From assembly GCA_024689005.1 (NCBI GenBank), contig JAILDU010000041.1, positions 1 through 64,000 on the forward strand: a stretch of DNA of 64,000 nt. The letters run 5' to 3'. The notes beneath the pieces are model-generated. The model did not search any database, was not told the origin of the DNA, and saw only the letters and a list, made by a program, of their open reading frames with translations. Both the position numbers and the translations under genes were made by a program. The stretch comes from Paludibacteraceae bacterium (GTDB lineage: Bacteria > Bacteroidota > Bacteroidia > Bacteroidales > Paludibacteraceae). Position 1 is the first letter of the stretch, and each line of letters opens with the position of its first letter. Shown here in pieces: positions 18,081 to 26,760 of this stretch.

Positions 18081-19412
18081 TTATGCTTTTGGCCAATATT
18101 TTTCTACGAGTGCAGCCTTTATATTAACCTCTTCCGGTTTAAAGTACTTGCCGAACAACTGCCATGCAACATCGAGCATTTCAGTTGTATTGATGTTCAC
18201 GTCGATGGCCAAAATCTCGCGTGAATAGTCACGTGCAAACTCCAAGCAACGCTCATCGTAATTGGTCAAATCGAATCCGTTTTCTTTCTTTGTCTTAGCA
18301 TTTGCTGCGTCTGCGTATAGGCGAACGGCTGCATTCATCACCTGCGGGTGATCTTCGCGAGTTTTCTTACCCGCAACCAATTGTTTCAGACGCGACAACG
18401 AACGGAACGGATCGACGATTACTTTACCGATTTCGCTATCACGGCGCAGGTACAACTGACCCTCCGTGATGTAACCGGTATTATCCGGAATAGCGTGGGT
18501 AATATCGCCACCTGACAACGTAGTCACTGCGATAATTGTGATTGATCCGCCACCTATCGTCTCCGGGAACTGTACAGCCTTCTCGTAGATCTTAGCCAAA
18601 TCTGAATAGAGAGAACCCGGCATGGAATCCTTAGAAGGAATCTGATCCATACGGTTGCTTACGATTGCCAGAGCATCTGCATACAAGGTCATATCGGTCA
18701 GCAACACAAGCACTTTCTCGTGTTTCTCCACAGCAAAATACTCTGCGGCGGTCAAAGCCATATCCGGTATCAAAAGACGCTCTACAGGCGGGTTTTCTGT
18801 CGTATTGACAAACGATACGATGTGATCCAGCACACCCGCATTGGAGAATACGTTCTTAAAATATAAGTAGTCATCGTTGGTTAGACCCATACCTCCCAGG
18901 ATAATTTTGTCTGCCTCTGCGCGCAGAGCCACGTTAGCCATCACTTGGTTGTACGGTTGATCCGGATCTGCAAAGAAAGGAATCTTCTGACCGGATACCA
19001 ACGTGTTATTCAGGTCGATACCTGCTATACCCGTTGCAATCAGCTCTGACGGCTGTTTACGACGTACTGGGTTCACTGATGGACCACCGATTTCCACTTC
19101 CTTGCCCTCTATCTGAGGACCGCCGTCTATCGGATCACCATAGGCGTTGAAGAAACGGCCTGCCAATTGGTCACTCACTTTCAGCGATGGTGATTTGCCG
19201 AGGAACACTACTTCCGCATTCGTCGGAATTCCTTCTGTTCCTTGGAACACCTGCAGGGTCACATTGTCGCCTATGATCTTTACTACCTGGGCCAACTTGC
19301 CGTTTACCGTCGCGAGTTCATCATTTCCCACGCCTTCGGCCTTCAATGAGCAAGTCGCCTTTGTAATGGCGGTGATTTGTGTGTAGATTTTTTGAAAAGC
19401 TTTTGTAGCCAT
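18081..19412 (-). CDS. atpB: V-type ATPase subunit B
   Basis: A 443-residue non-catalytic nucleotide-binding subunit of the V1 head. It lacks a functional Walker A, as expected for B subunits, and has 'ATGIAGIDLNNTLVSGQKIPFFAD', 'DMTLYADALAIVSNRMDQIP' and 'GYITEGQLYLRRD'. Length is normal. Downstream partner of atpA, but a lipoprotein gene (19428-19889) separates the two. Confidence 0.97.
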   Translation of the reverse strand: MATKAFQKIYTQITAITKATCSLKAEGVGNDELATVNGKLAQVVKIIGDNVTLQVFQGTEGIPTNAEVVFLGKSPSLKVSDQLAGRFFNAYGDPIDGGPQIEGKEVEIGGPSVNPVRRKQPSELIATGIAGIDLNNTLVSGQKIPFFADPDQPYNQVMANVALRAEADKIILGGMGLTNDDYLYFKNVFSNAGVLDHIVSFVNTTENPPVERLLIPDMALTAAEYFAVEKHEKVLVLLTDMTLYADALAIVSNRMDQIPSKDSMPGSLYSDLAKIYEKAVQFPETIGGGSITIIAVTTLSGGDITHAIPDNTGYITEGQLYLRRDSEIGKVIVDPFRSLSRLKQLVAGKKTREDHPQVMNAAVRLYADAANAKTKKENGFDLTNYDERCLEFARDYSREILAIDVNINTTEMLDVAWQLFGKYFKPEEVNIKAALVEKYWPKA

Positions 19413-19427
19413 AATATCTATTTTTTA

Positions 19428-19889
19428 TTATTTCTTCTTTAACTGAAAGTCCTGATGTACTGTTGCTTTACCGCTATACATTGGATCCAAACCCTTCTCT
19501 TGCTCAAAGACAAGCTCCACTTGGGCGGAATCAGGCGCATATACTCCTGAAGGATCTTCTGCTACTATATTTACTCTTTCGCAGGATCGACCGGCTCCTA
19601 ACATATCATATGAACCATTGTACTTTGTGCTGACTCCCTCAAAATTTCCGACTGCTGTCTTCACCGTGACACGGATATTCTTTATGGGCTTATTGCTCGT
19701 TTCGTCCGTTATCTTGCCGGATATTTCATACTCGGCTACCGGTATCGGTACTCCGTACATCACTTCTGCCGGATTTTCGCCATACATATGGTTTATGGAC
19801 TTGCTGCAACCGAACCCAAGGAAACTCAATATCGCTGCGATTACCACATTGATACCTCTTAGCACTCTTGTTTTCATACAATTACTCAT
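19428..19889 (-). CDS. Lipoprotein resembling radical SAM-associated lipoproteins, inserted in the V-ATPase operon
   Basis: A 153-residue protein with a signal peptide and lipobox (FLGFGC, Cys ~28). The segment VMYGVPIPVAEYEISGKITD, then IKNIRVTV, resembles the Bacteroidetes 'radical SAM-associated putative lipoprotein' family (YGTPxAxYxxxGxVxD, then xxIRV), with a carboxypeptidase-regulatory-like beta domain. The usual radical SAM partner is not in this window. It lies in the same direction between atpA (33 bases) and atpB (15 bases), so it should be cotranscribed. A later start at 19877 is possible. Confidence 0.7.
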   Translation of the reverse strand: MSNCMKTRVLRGINVVIAAILSFLGFGCSKSINHMYGENPAEVMYGVPIPVAEYEISGKITDETSNKPIKNIRVTVKTAVGNFEGVSTKYNGSYDMLGAGRSCERVNIVAEDPSGVYAPDSAQVELVFEQEKGLDPMYSGKATVHQDFQLKKK

Positions 19890-19922
19890 ATTTTATTCAA
19901 TACACGAACTCTCTTCGTTGCT

Positions 19923-21674
19923 TTAGAGTTGTTTCTCGGACAACAATTCATCCAATTTCTTGCGATAATCCTCAAATTCTGCCGAGTGGAACTCGCAGTA
20001 GTTCATCTGCTTGCAGAGGTTGATGATACGCTTGAAATAGTCGATTACATCGAGGAAATTGTCGAAATCATAATCGTGCTTACATATATCCATTACCAGG
20101 CGCAACATGTATTGCTGACGCTCCAACGGACATACGGCATCTATCTTATCGAACGCATCCTGTTGCAGAATGACAAAGTCAATTACCTCTGCTTTCCAAA
20201 ACTCCTCGTGATAATCTACAGGCACACCATCATCACCAAGAATGTTAATCTGCTCTTGAATCTCTTTTCCGCGCTGCAGATAGGTCTTCATATCGTTGAC
20301 CATCGGAAGCCATTCTTTATCGATCAAACCGGAGATATATTCCTCAAACTCAGGATATTCTACGTACTTTGAATACGAATCAATCGGGTTAACTGCCGGA
20401 TAACGCTTGCGGTCTGCACGAGCCTGCTCCAATGCATAGAAGCAACGTGCTACTTTCTTCGTTCCTTCTGTCACAGGCTCTTTCAGGTTACCACCGGCAG
20501 GTGATACGGTTCCTAAGAATGTTACCGAACCGGTTGCGCCGTTATTCAAATATACGTATCCTGCGCGTGCGTAGAAGGCGCCGATGATCGCAGAAAGGTC
20601 CATCGGGAACGCATCCTGACCCGGCAACTCCTCCAGACGGTTGGACATCTCACGCAATGCCTGTGCCCAACGGCTCGTCGAGTCGGCCATCAGCAACACA
20701 CGCAGACCCATCGAACGATAGTACTCTGCTATGGTCATAGAGGTGTAAACAGAAGCCTCACGGCTGGCAACAGGCATGTTCGATGTATTGGCAATAATGA
20801 TGGTACGCTCCATCAGTTTGCGGCCCGTGTGCGGGTCATCCAGTTCTGGGAACTCGGTAAAGGTCTCCACAACCTCGTTGGCACGCTCACCGCAGGCTGC
20901 AATAATCACAATATCAGCCTCTGCCTGCTTGGAAATAGCGTGCTGAAGCACAGTCTTACCGGTACCGAACGGGCCCGGAATAAATCCTGTACCTCCTTCG
21001 CACAACGGGTTAGCTGTATCGATGGTACGTACACCGGTTTCCAACAGTTTGAATGGACGTGGTTTCTCGCGGTAAGCCAGAATGGCTTTCTTAACCGGCC
21101 ATTTCTGAACCATCGTCACTTCATGATCCTTGCCCTCGGCATCTGTCAGCACGGCAATCACCTCATTAATAGTGTATTGACCTGCAGCCTTAATCGTTTT
21201 TACAGTATAGCTGCCTTCAAACACAAACGGTACCATGATCTTGTGCGGTTGGTGGTTCTCGTCCACTTCACCCAGCCATGAGGCTGCTTCCACCTTGTCG
21301 CCTACTTTTGCGATAGGTTTGAATTCCCACTTCTTCTCTTGGTCAAGCGGGAAATTGTACTCACCACGCTTGAGGAACACACCTGTCAGTTTGTCCAAGT
21401 CGTTCTGCAAACCATCGTAGTTACGACTCAGCAGACCCGGACCGAGTGTCACCTCCAACATGTGACCGGTGAACTCAACTGCATTTCCCACTTTCAGGCC
21501 ACGTGTGGACTCAAACACCTGAGCATAGACGTTGTCGCCTATTACTTTGATGACCTCGGCCATCAGTTTGGTCTCACCCACCGAGATGTAGCATATCTCG
21601 TTCTGGGCCACAGGTCCATCTACTGCTACCGTCACCAGGTTAGCGATGATACCTTTTACTTTTCCTGTTGTCAT
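19923..21674 (-). CDS. atpA: V-type ATPase catalytic subunit A
   Basis: A 583-residue catalytic subunit with Walker A GPFGTGKT (234-241), the non-homologous region (~110-190) diagnostic of V/A-type A subunits, and 'LLMADSTSRWAQALREMSNRLEE' downstream. Together with atpB it forms the A3B3 head. Flanked on both sides by lipoprotein genes that are not part of the complex as known. Confidence 0.98.
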   Translation of the reverse strand: MTTGKVKGIIANLVTVAVDGPVAQNEICYISVGETKLMAEVIKVIGDNVYAQVFESTRGLKVGNAVEFTGHMLEVTLGPGLLSRNYDGLQNDLDKLTGVFLKRGEYNFPLDQEKKWEFKPIAKVGDKVEAASWLGEVDENHQPHKIMVPFVFEGSYTVKTIKAAGQYTINEVIAVLTDAEGKDHEVTMVQKWPVKKAILAYREKPRPFKLLETGVRTIDTANPLCEGGTGFIPGPFGTGKTVLQHAISKQAEADIVIIAACGERANEVVETFTEFPELDDPHTGRKLMERTIIIANTSNMPVASREASVYTSMTIAEYYRSMGLRVLLMADSTSRWAQALREMSNRLEELPGQDAFPMDLSAIIGAFYARAGYVYLNNGATGSVTFLGTVSPAGGNLKEPVTEGTKKVARCFYALEQARADRKRYPAVNPIDSYSKYVEYPEFEEYISGLIDKEWLPMVNDMKTYLQRGKEIQEQINILGDDGVPVDYHEEFWKAEVIDFVILQQDAFDKIDAVCPLERQQYMLRLVMDICKHDYDFDNFLDVIDYFKRIINLCKQMNYCEFHSAEFEDYRKKLDELLSEKQL

Positions 21675-21703
21675 AATATGTATTTTATCTGTTGTCCTAT
21701 TTA

Positions 21704-22225
21704 TTATATTTTTCGCGCAATCTTCTTCAATTGAAGACGATATGTATATTCTTTTTCTGCGCCGACTTTAAGCTCCCACTCCATTCTGTTGCTTTTCAGC
21801 TCCATAACACGAATGGAAACTGCAACATTCTGCAGCGATGGGTTATCTTGATTATTTTCTTCCGTGTCATGTATCCCCAAAATAATCAATTGATAGCCAT
21901 TATCTGTTACGGATAATTCGTAGTCGCGCCAACGAAAATCATTCGTTAGTGAATATGGATTAAATTCTACCATTTCACGACCAAGAAACTCTCCGAAATA
22001 CCACTCTCTTACCAATGGAAACGACAAGAGTGACGTCACATCTATTTGCTCTGTTTCTGGATTGGTTCCCGTATTACTCGTACGAGTTCCGCTCTCCACA
22101 CGCCATACCCCCTTAATCAGTTTGTTACCGGTTTCCTCGCTAGGAGAATTGTCATTACAACTTGTGCACAAAAATGCACCACAGATTAGTGTTAGTATCA
22201 ATCTTTGAAATCTCATAATCGGCAC
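21704..22225 (-). CDS. Lipoprotein of unknown function, inserted in the V-ATPase operon
   Basis: A 173-residue protein with a signal peptide and lipobox (FLCTSC, Cys ~23). The mature part begins after a Ser/Glu-rich linker with 'LIKGVWRVESG', a start common in lipocalin-like beta-barrel lipoproteins, and ends with a beta strand 'EYTYRLQLKKI'. It lies between the DUF2764 gene (17 bases) and atpA (29 bases) in the same direction. Nothing ties it functionally to the ATPase beyond position. Confidence 0.75.
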   Translation of the reverse strand: MPIMRFQRLILTLICGAFLCTSCNDNSPSEETGNKLIKGVWRVESGTRTSNTGTNPETEQIDVTSLLSFPLVREWYFGEFLGREMVEFNPYSLTNDFRWRDYELSVTDNGYQLIILGIHDTEENNQDNPSLQNVAVSIRVMELKSNRMEWELKVGAEKEYTYRLQLKKIARKI

Positions 22226-22242
22226 TTGTTGAATACACTTAA

Positions 22243-22872
22243 TTACGCCTCCAAATTTACGCCTTTCTTCATATCGGCTACCATTTGGCGGAAGACTTTC
22301 TCGCCTTCTTCTATCGTCAGCAGACTCCAGCGATGCAGCATCTCTGCTTGCAGGTAGTATGCCAGCACTTGTTCGGTAGAGAAGAAATCAAACTGCGTAC
22401 GTTCTTGCAGCCACTCAAAACGAAGCGCATCCATCGCTTTCTCACGAGCCATCAGGTCCTCTATCTGCGACAGAGCCAATATGCCCGAGAAATCGCCGGC
22501 CACTTCATTCAGACCGAAGTCTTTCTGAGTCGCGTGAGTACGAAGCGTCTCCGCTACCTCACTCTCGCCCAGCACTTTCTTCTTCACGTCGAATCCGTGC
22601 TTGCGGCAGATGGCGGCTACAAGCACATTGTTCATGTCACGATTGAACGCAAACCAATCGCGCACGAACTTATTGCGGCTCTGCAAACCACGCTCATACA
22701 GCGCTAATGCCTGCTCGTCATCCTCACAGCGTTCTTGTACCAAAGCCAGCAACTCCTTGTCCCTATCAGACAGTTGCTCATCCAGCAGCACAAGCAGTTT
22801 CTCCAACGATACGGGAGAATCTGACCCGGCTTTCAACTCCGGCAAGCCCGCTAATAAATATTCATAAGTCAT
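22243..22872 (-). CDS. DUF2764 V-ATPase-associated subunit (C-like)
   Basis: A 209-residue mostly helical protein starting MTYEYLLAGLPELKAGSDSP. The family occurs in Bacteroidetes and spirochaete V-ATPase operons in the position of subunit C, and probably links rotor and membrane ring. It lies between atpE (17 bases) and a lipoprotein gene. Confidence 0.88.
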   Translation of the reverse strand: MTYEYLLAGLPELKAGSDSPVSLEKLLVLLDEQLSDRDKELLALVQERCEDDEQALALYERGLQSRNKFVRDWFAFNRDMNNVLVAAICRKHGFDVKKKVLGESEVAETLRTHATQKDFGLNEVAGDFSGILALSQIEDLMAREKAMDALRFEWLQERTQFDFFSTEQVLAYYLQAEMLHRWSLLTIEEGEKVFRQMVADMKKGVNLEA

Positions 22873-22889
22873 AACGAATTACGATTTTT

Positions 22890-23474
22890 CTAAAATAGCT
22901 GTTCTACCAACTGCGGACGAAGCATTTCCTTGAAGTATGCAATAAACTCTGCCTCGCCGAATGCCAATTTATAACCGCCGTTTGCTGGCTGAATAGTGAA
23001 ATCTGTTTTGATACCTTTCACTTCCTTGATGCTCACGCCTTTGTCCAACAGACCCTTCGCATTGGCTGCAAAATACTTCTTCAACGACTCTGCATCTTTC
23101 GCCTCTATGACTACCTCGCCTTGCTTTGCCAACTGCTCTGCCAGTTTGCCGATCAACTCCTGCATAAACTTACCGTCAGCTGTTGCTGCTTTCACGCTGT
23201 CGCTGGCTATCTTGTCTGCCAACAGATTCGTCACTTCGGTCTTAACGGCATTCACGCTCTGCTCTGCATACAGTTTCAGTTCCGCACGAGTCTTCTTGTC
23301 CAGATCTGCGGCTTTGCTCTCTGCGGCAGCCTCTATGGCTGCAGCCTTCTTCTCTGCTTGTGCGATGATGTCTGCGGCCTTAGCATTCGCATTCTCAATG
23401 ATTTGCTTTGCCTCGGCATTACCTTTTTCCACGCCTTCTGCGTAGATCTTGTCAGTTAATTCAGAAAGATTCAT
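22890..23474 (-). CDS. atpE: V-type ATPase subunit E
   Basis: A 194-residue peripheral stalk subunit: a long Ala/Lys/Glu-rich N-terminal helix (~1-85, coiled coil) followed by a small alpha/beta domain. First gene of the operon, with a clear promoter 57 bases upstream (23531-23562). Confidence 0.9.
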   Translation of the reverse strand: MNLSELTDKIYAEGVEKGNAEAKQIIENANAKAADIIAQAEKKAAAIEAAAESKAADLDKKTRAELKLYAEQSVNAVKTEVTNLLADKIASDSVKAATADGKFMQELIGKLAEQLAKQGEVVIEAKDAESLKKYFAANAKGLLDKGVSIKEVKGIKTDFTIQPANGGYKLAFGEAEFIAYFKEMLRPQLVEQLF

Positions 23475-23530
23475 ATGTGTTAATTTTCAATTTGTCGAAT
23501 GAGTGATTACGATTTTACACAAAATCGGCT

Positions 23531-23562
23531 GCAAAATTACAAAAAAAAAATGACATACGCAA
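23531..23562 (-). promoter_or_regulatory. V-ATPase operon promoter
   Basis: On the minus strand, -33 CTTG (23559-23562), 20 bases starting CGTATGTCA, -7 TAATTTTG (23531-23538). The -33 box is embedded in an inverted repeat TGACATGCG-N6-CGTATGTCA that recurs almost identically at the rlmD promoter. Confidence 0.85.
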
Positions 23563-23599
23563 GCGCGCATGTCAAAATTCGTAAATTTATCAAAAGTCC

Positions 23600-23654
23600 G
23601 TCGATCTTTTATCGGGGTTTGTTCGGGGTTTTAACGGGGTTTCTCCGCGTTTCT
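23600..23654. repeat. 11-bp period array abutting the dapL stop
   Basis: Five units in 11-base phase share NNCGGGGTTTN: ATCGGGGTTTG (23611), TTCGGGGTTTT (23622), AACGGGGTTTC (23633), with degenerate units GTCGATCTTTT (23600) and TCCGCGTTTCT (23644). The array ends at the dapL stop codon. Its complement resembles the AAACCCCGAYA array inside hemW (51095-51127). Confidence 0.75.
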
Positions 23655-24819
23655 ATCTTCCTGCTTTACGCATCCTTTCCAATGCCTCTACACACGCTTC
23701 TCGGGGAGAAAAGGCGGAAAAACGCACATATCCCTCGCCGGCAGGACCAAAACCTGCTCCCGGTGTGCATACCACCTGACAATCATTCAGCAGATGGTCA
23801 AAAAACGACCACGAATCATATCCTTGGGGCACGCGACACCATATATACGGGGCATTCTTGCCGCCATATACTTCGTATCCCAACTCACGCAAGCCGTCCA
23901 ATAGCAAACGGGCCGTCTCTTTATAATACTCCACATTCGCTCTTACTGCTGCCTTGCCTTCTTCCGTATATGTCGCCATCGCGGCACGCTGAGCTATATA
24001 CGACGTTCCGTTATATTTCGTACATTGCCGACGCATCCACATCGCCTGCAATCCCGTCGCCTTCGGCACGATCGTATAGCCGCATCGCACGGACGTGAAT
24101 CCTGCGGACTTGCTGTAACTCCTTACTTCTATCGCCACTTCCTTTGCGCCTGGCACTTCATAAATCGAATGAGGAACATTCTCATCTTCCACAAAACACT
24201 CGTATGCAGCATCAAATATGATGATACTTTTATGCGAACGGGCATATTCTACCCACGTTTTTAGCTGTTCGCGCGTCAAAACCGCTCCCGTCGGGTTGTT
24301 TGGAAAGCACAGATAGATGATATCCGCATCCTCTTTCGGCAGTTCAGGCACAAAACCATTCTCTGCTCTGCTGGGCAGAAAAACAATCTCTCTTCCGGCC
24401 ATTTTGCTGGTATCTACATAGGCCGGATACGATGGATCCAATATGGCTACTCTGTTTGCCTGAGTAAACAATTCGCTTAGGTTACCCAGGTCACTTCCTG
24501 CGCCGTCCGAGATAAATACCTCGCTCGCGTCTATCTCCACTCCGCGCGGACGATATTCGTTTTCCACAACGGCTTGTCTGAGCCATTCATAGCCTTCTTC
24601 CGGACCATAACCGCGAAAGGTCTCCGCACTTGCCAATTCATCTACTGCACGATGCATAGCATCTATTATCGGTTGGGGCAACGGACGAGTCACATCGCCG
24701 ACACCCAAACGTAGAATACGGGCTTCGGGATGCGCAGTTTGATACGCTTTCGTGCGATTTACTATCTCGGTAAACAGATAACTGCCCTTCAATTGTTTCA
24801 AGTCTGTGTTGATATTCAT
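23653..24819 (-). CDS. dapL: LL-diaminopimelate aminotransferase
   Basis: A 388-residue PLP enzyme that converts tetrahydrodipicolinate directly to LL-diaminopimelate, bypassing the acylated intermediates. It has 'GAGSDLGNLSELF', 'PNNPTGAVLTREQL', the PLP Lys motif 'SYSKSAGFTSVRCGYTIVP' and 'KYNGTSYIAQRAAMA'. Start is ATG 24819; the upstream frame begins only at TTG 24834, and GGAGAAATAAGA just before 24819 looks like a ribosome-binding site. It follows dapF directly, forming the DapL-DapF branch for lysine and peptidoglycan. Confidence 0.95.
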   Translation of the reverse strand: MNINTDLKQLKGSYLFTEIVNRTKAYQTAHPEARILRLGVGDVTRPLPQPIIDAMHRAVDELASAETFRGYGPEEGYEWLRQAVVENEYRPRGVEIDASEVFISDGAGSDLGNLSELFTQANRVAILDPSYPAYVDTSKMAGREIVFLPSRAENGFVPELPKEDADIIYLCFPNNPTGAVLTREQLKTWVEYARSHKSIIIFDAAYECFVEDENVPHSIYEVPGAKEVAIEVRSYSKSAGFTSVRCGYTIVPKATGLQAMWMRRQCTKYNGTSYIAQRAAMATYTEEGKAAVRANVEYYKETARLLLDGLRELGYEVYGGKNAPYIWCRVPQGYDSWSFFDHLLNDCQVVCTPGAGFGPAGEGYVRFSAFSPREACVEALERMRKAGR

Positions 24820-24821
24820 TC

Positions 24822-25652
24822 TTATTTCTCCCAATTATACGTTCCACGAAATACTTCCGTGGCTGTTCCTGTCAGATAGACATTTTTCTGCTCATCTATG
24901 CGGATAAACAAATCGCCGCCCAATAGATGAATGGTCACTTCTCGCTCTGTTTTACCCTGCTCTACTGCAGCCACAGCACTTGCGCAAGCACCTGTCCCAC
25001 AGGCCATTGTCTCGCCTGTTCCGCGCTCCCACACGCGCATTTCCATTTCGCGTCTGTTCTCTACGCACACAAACTCCACGTTCGTGCCTTCTGCAAAATG
25101 CGGGTGTTTCTCTATGCGCTTACCCATGATGGCTATCTCGTCCGTATCGGGCATTTGGTCGCAAAAGAATACTGCGTGCGGATTGCCCATATTGACGCGC
25201 ATAAACTCCAATGAATGTGCGTCTAAACCCAATTCGTCATGCCTCACTTGCGCTTGCCCCATCTCCACAGTCACTTGCTCTACTACGCCGTCTTTCACTT
25301 GCAAGGCCAATTTCTTATTACCGCTGAGTGTTTCAATCGTCATTTCAGGTTTTCTGCACAAACCGCTTTCATACAGATATTTACCAACGCAACGTATCGC
25401 ATTGCCGCACATCTGGGCTTCGCTTCCGTCTGCATTAAACATCCGCATTCTTGCGTTAGCTTCCATCGAGGGAACAATCAGCACTAATCCGTCCGAACCG
25501 ATTCCTAAATGACGGTCTGACATGCTACGAGCCAATGTCGGCAACTCTATTTTACCCAGCATCAGCGATGTCTCGGCTTGGAAACAGTCTATATAGACAT
25601 AATCATTCCCCAGCCCATGCATTTTAATAAATGGTATCTGCATAGTATTCAT
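24822..25652 (-). CDS. dapF: Diaminopimelate epimerase
   Basis: A 276-residue enzyme interconverting LL- and meso-diaminopimelate. The two catalytic Cys are in EAQMCGNAIRCVG (Cys82) and GETMACGTGACAS (Cys218). The start is 25652 (MNTMQIPFIK); Met4 at 25643 is an alternative. Two bases separate it from dapL, whose product feeds this enzyme. Confidence 0.97.
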   Translation of the reverse strand: MNTMQIPFIKMHGLGNDYVYIDCFQAETSLMLGKIELPTLARSMSDRHLGIGSDGLVLIVPSMEANARMRMFNADGSEAQMCGNAIRCVGKYLYESGLCRKPEMTIETLSGNKKLALQVKDGVVEQVTVEMGQAQVRHDELGLDAHSLEFMRVNMGNPHAVFFCDQMPDTDEIAIMGKRIEKHPHFAEGTNVEFVCVENRREMEMRVWERGTGETMACGTGACASAVAAVEQGKTEREVTIHLLGGDLFIRIDEQKNVYLTGTATEVFRGTYNWEK

Positions 25653-25718
25653 TTTTATTACTCTTTTCTCTAATCTTCGTTATGCACTCTGCACTTCCGT
25701 TGCCGACTTGTTGATTTT

Positions 25719-25795
25719 CCATGAGTCTCCCATTAGTTCTCCATTAGTCACCATCGGATGCTCATCGGGTGCTCATCGGGTGCTCATCGGATGCT
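25719..25795. repeat. Contiguous 11-bp repeat array, seven units
   Basis: Seven in-phase 11-mers drift gradually: CCATGAGTCTC (25719), CCATTAGTTCT, CCATTAGTCAC, CATCGGATGCT (25752), CATCGGGTGCT twice, CATCGGATGCT (25785). Further units to ~25817 fit weakly. The array lies between dapF and the small protein at 25897-26250. Confidence 0.85.
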
Positions 25796-25896
25796 CACTA
25801 TGATGTCAACATGACTTCTACGGGAGATAACCCTAATCAGCATCTTTCATAATTGGGCTCTGCCTTATAATCATTGCCCGATGAGAGTCAGAATTG

Positions 25897-26250
25897 TCAA
25901 TTGTCAGATTCCCTCTTTCTCTCCTCGCTCAACTCATGTTTGATATAATCGTACAGCCTTCCTTGTATTGGCTTGTTATATTTCCTCGCCTTACGCGTCG
26001 CCTCATCATATCGGGACTGCCATTCTGCTTTTCTATCCGGATCATGCATGATTGCCTTTGTCTCCGCCATCAGTTCCGCAAAGCGTTTTGCCGTAGGATG
26101 TTCAGCCTTTGCTTTCTTAACTTTATTGCTCAACTCCGGCTTCGCGCACACAGTCCCCCACTCTGTATTCCCCGGAATCCGTCGGGCATAATGTCGCTGA
26201 TCCATATTCCCCTGCAAACGTTCCACTATATTCATCCACTTAGCTTTCAT
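25897..26250 (-). CDS. Small protein sharing a domain with the GNAT fusion at 35545
   Basis: A 117-residue basic protein of unknown function. It aligns by eye with residues ~10-115 of the 278-residue protein at 35545: G-x-basic-R start, a Pro/Ser step, 'F..L......IM.DP....EW..R.D', then 'R.Y.Y......SE'. It resembles a broad group of short Bacteroidetes hypothetical proteins. An 11-bp repeat array lies ~100 bases after its stop, and a frameshifted gene lies upstream. Confidence 0.65.
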   Translation of the reverse strand: MKAKWMNIVERLQGNMDQRHYARRIPGNTEWGTVCAKPELSNKVKKAKAEHPTAKRFAELMAETKAIMHDPDRKAEWQSRYDEATRKARKYNKPIQGRLYDYIKHELSEERKRESDN

Positions 26251-26312
26251 TTCTGCTTGCTTGTTTACGGTAATTGTATATCTTTTGCCTTCAATGAATC
26301 TGTTATTTACAG

Positions 26313-26668
26313 CTAATTATATTGTTTACTTCCGTATGCTTCTCCTATATCTATGACTTTGGGCTCTTGCTTGCTTATACAGGCTGTCTGCACATTATTA
26401 CATTCTTCACAACGAAATCGAATAAAAGATATATAATCTGCATCCTCGCGGTATTTTATTTTACTTGTGAGGTATTGTTTCCTTTTGAAAAAGTGCGTTT
26501 GGGGGTTACCGAAGACGGCCAACATCGCTGCTTTTTCCTCCCCCTCTTGGATAAAGGTTCTTGCCTCCAAATGGTTGATAAACAGACCTTTACTACTTTT
26601 GACAAATCATCTTTCTCGTTGCAGTACAAGGTACTAACGCGGAACTTCTCACCTGGCGCAATAATCAT
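26313..26668 (-). pseudogene. Probable frameshifted gene with CxxC motif
   Basis: Two minus-strand frames join into one plausible protein. The first starts at ATG 26668 (MIIAPGEKFRVSTLYCNEKDD). The second opens after a TGA at about 26606 and reads GLFINHLEARTFIQEGEEKA, ending with RFRCEECNNVQTACISKQEP before the stop at 26313. A single-base shift near 26600-26610 would restore a ~118-residue product with a CxxC. I recognise no family. A 131-codon plus-strand frame overlaps it but starts at TTG and has an unconvincing composition. Confidence 0.35.
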
Positions 26669-26760
26669 TTATACGGCATTCTCGTACGTGGGGCATAGAA
26701 TCGTTCTTGGAGAATAGTCTCTTTGTGTGGTGGACACATAATTGCCTCTACACATAAATA

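Noticed and set aside
25719-25795. Possible CRISPR array
   Set aside because: Units are 11 bases, contiguous and without spacers; no cas genes in the window.
26322-26717. 131-codon plus-strand ORF
   Set aside because: TTG start, no promoter, and overlaps a more protein-like minus-strand composite; kept only as an alternative.
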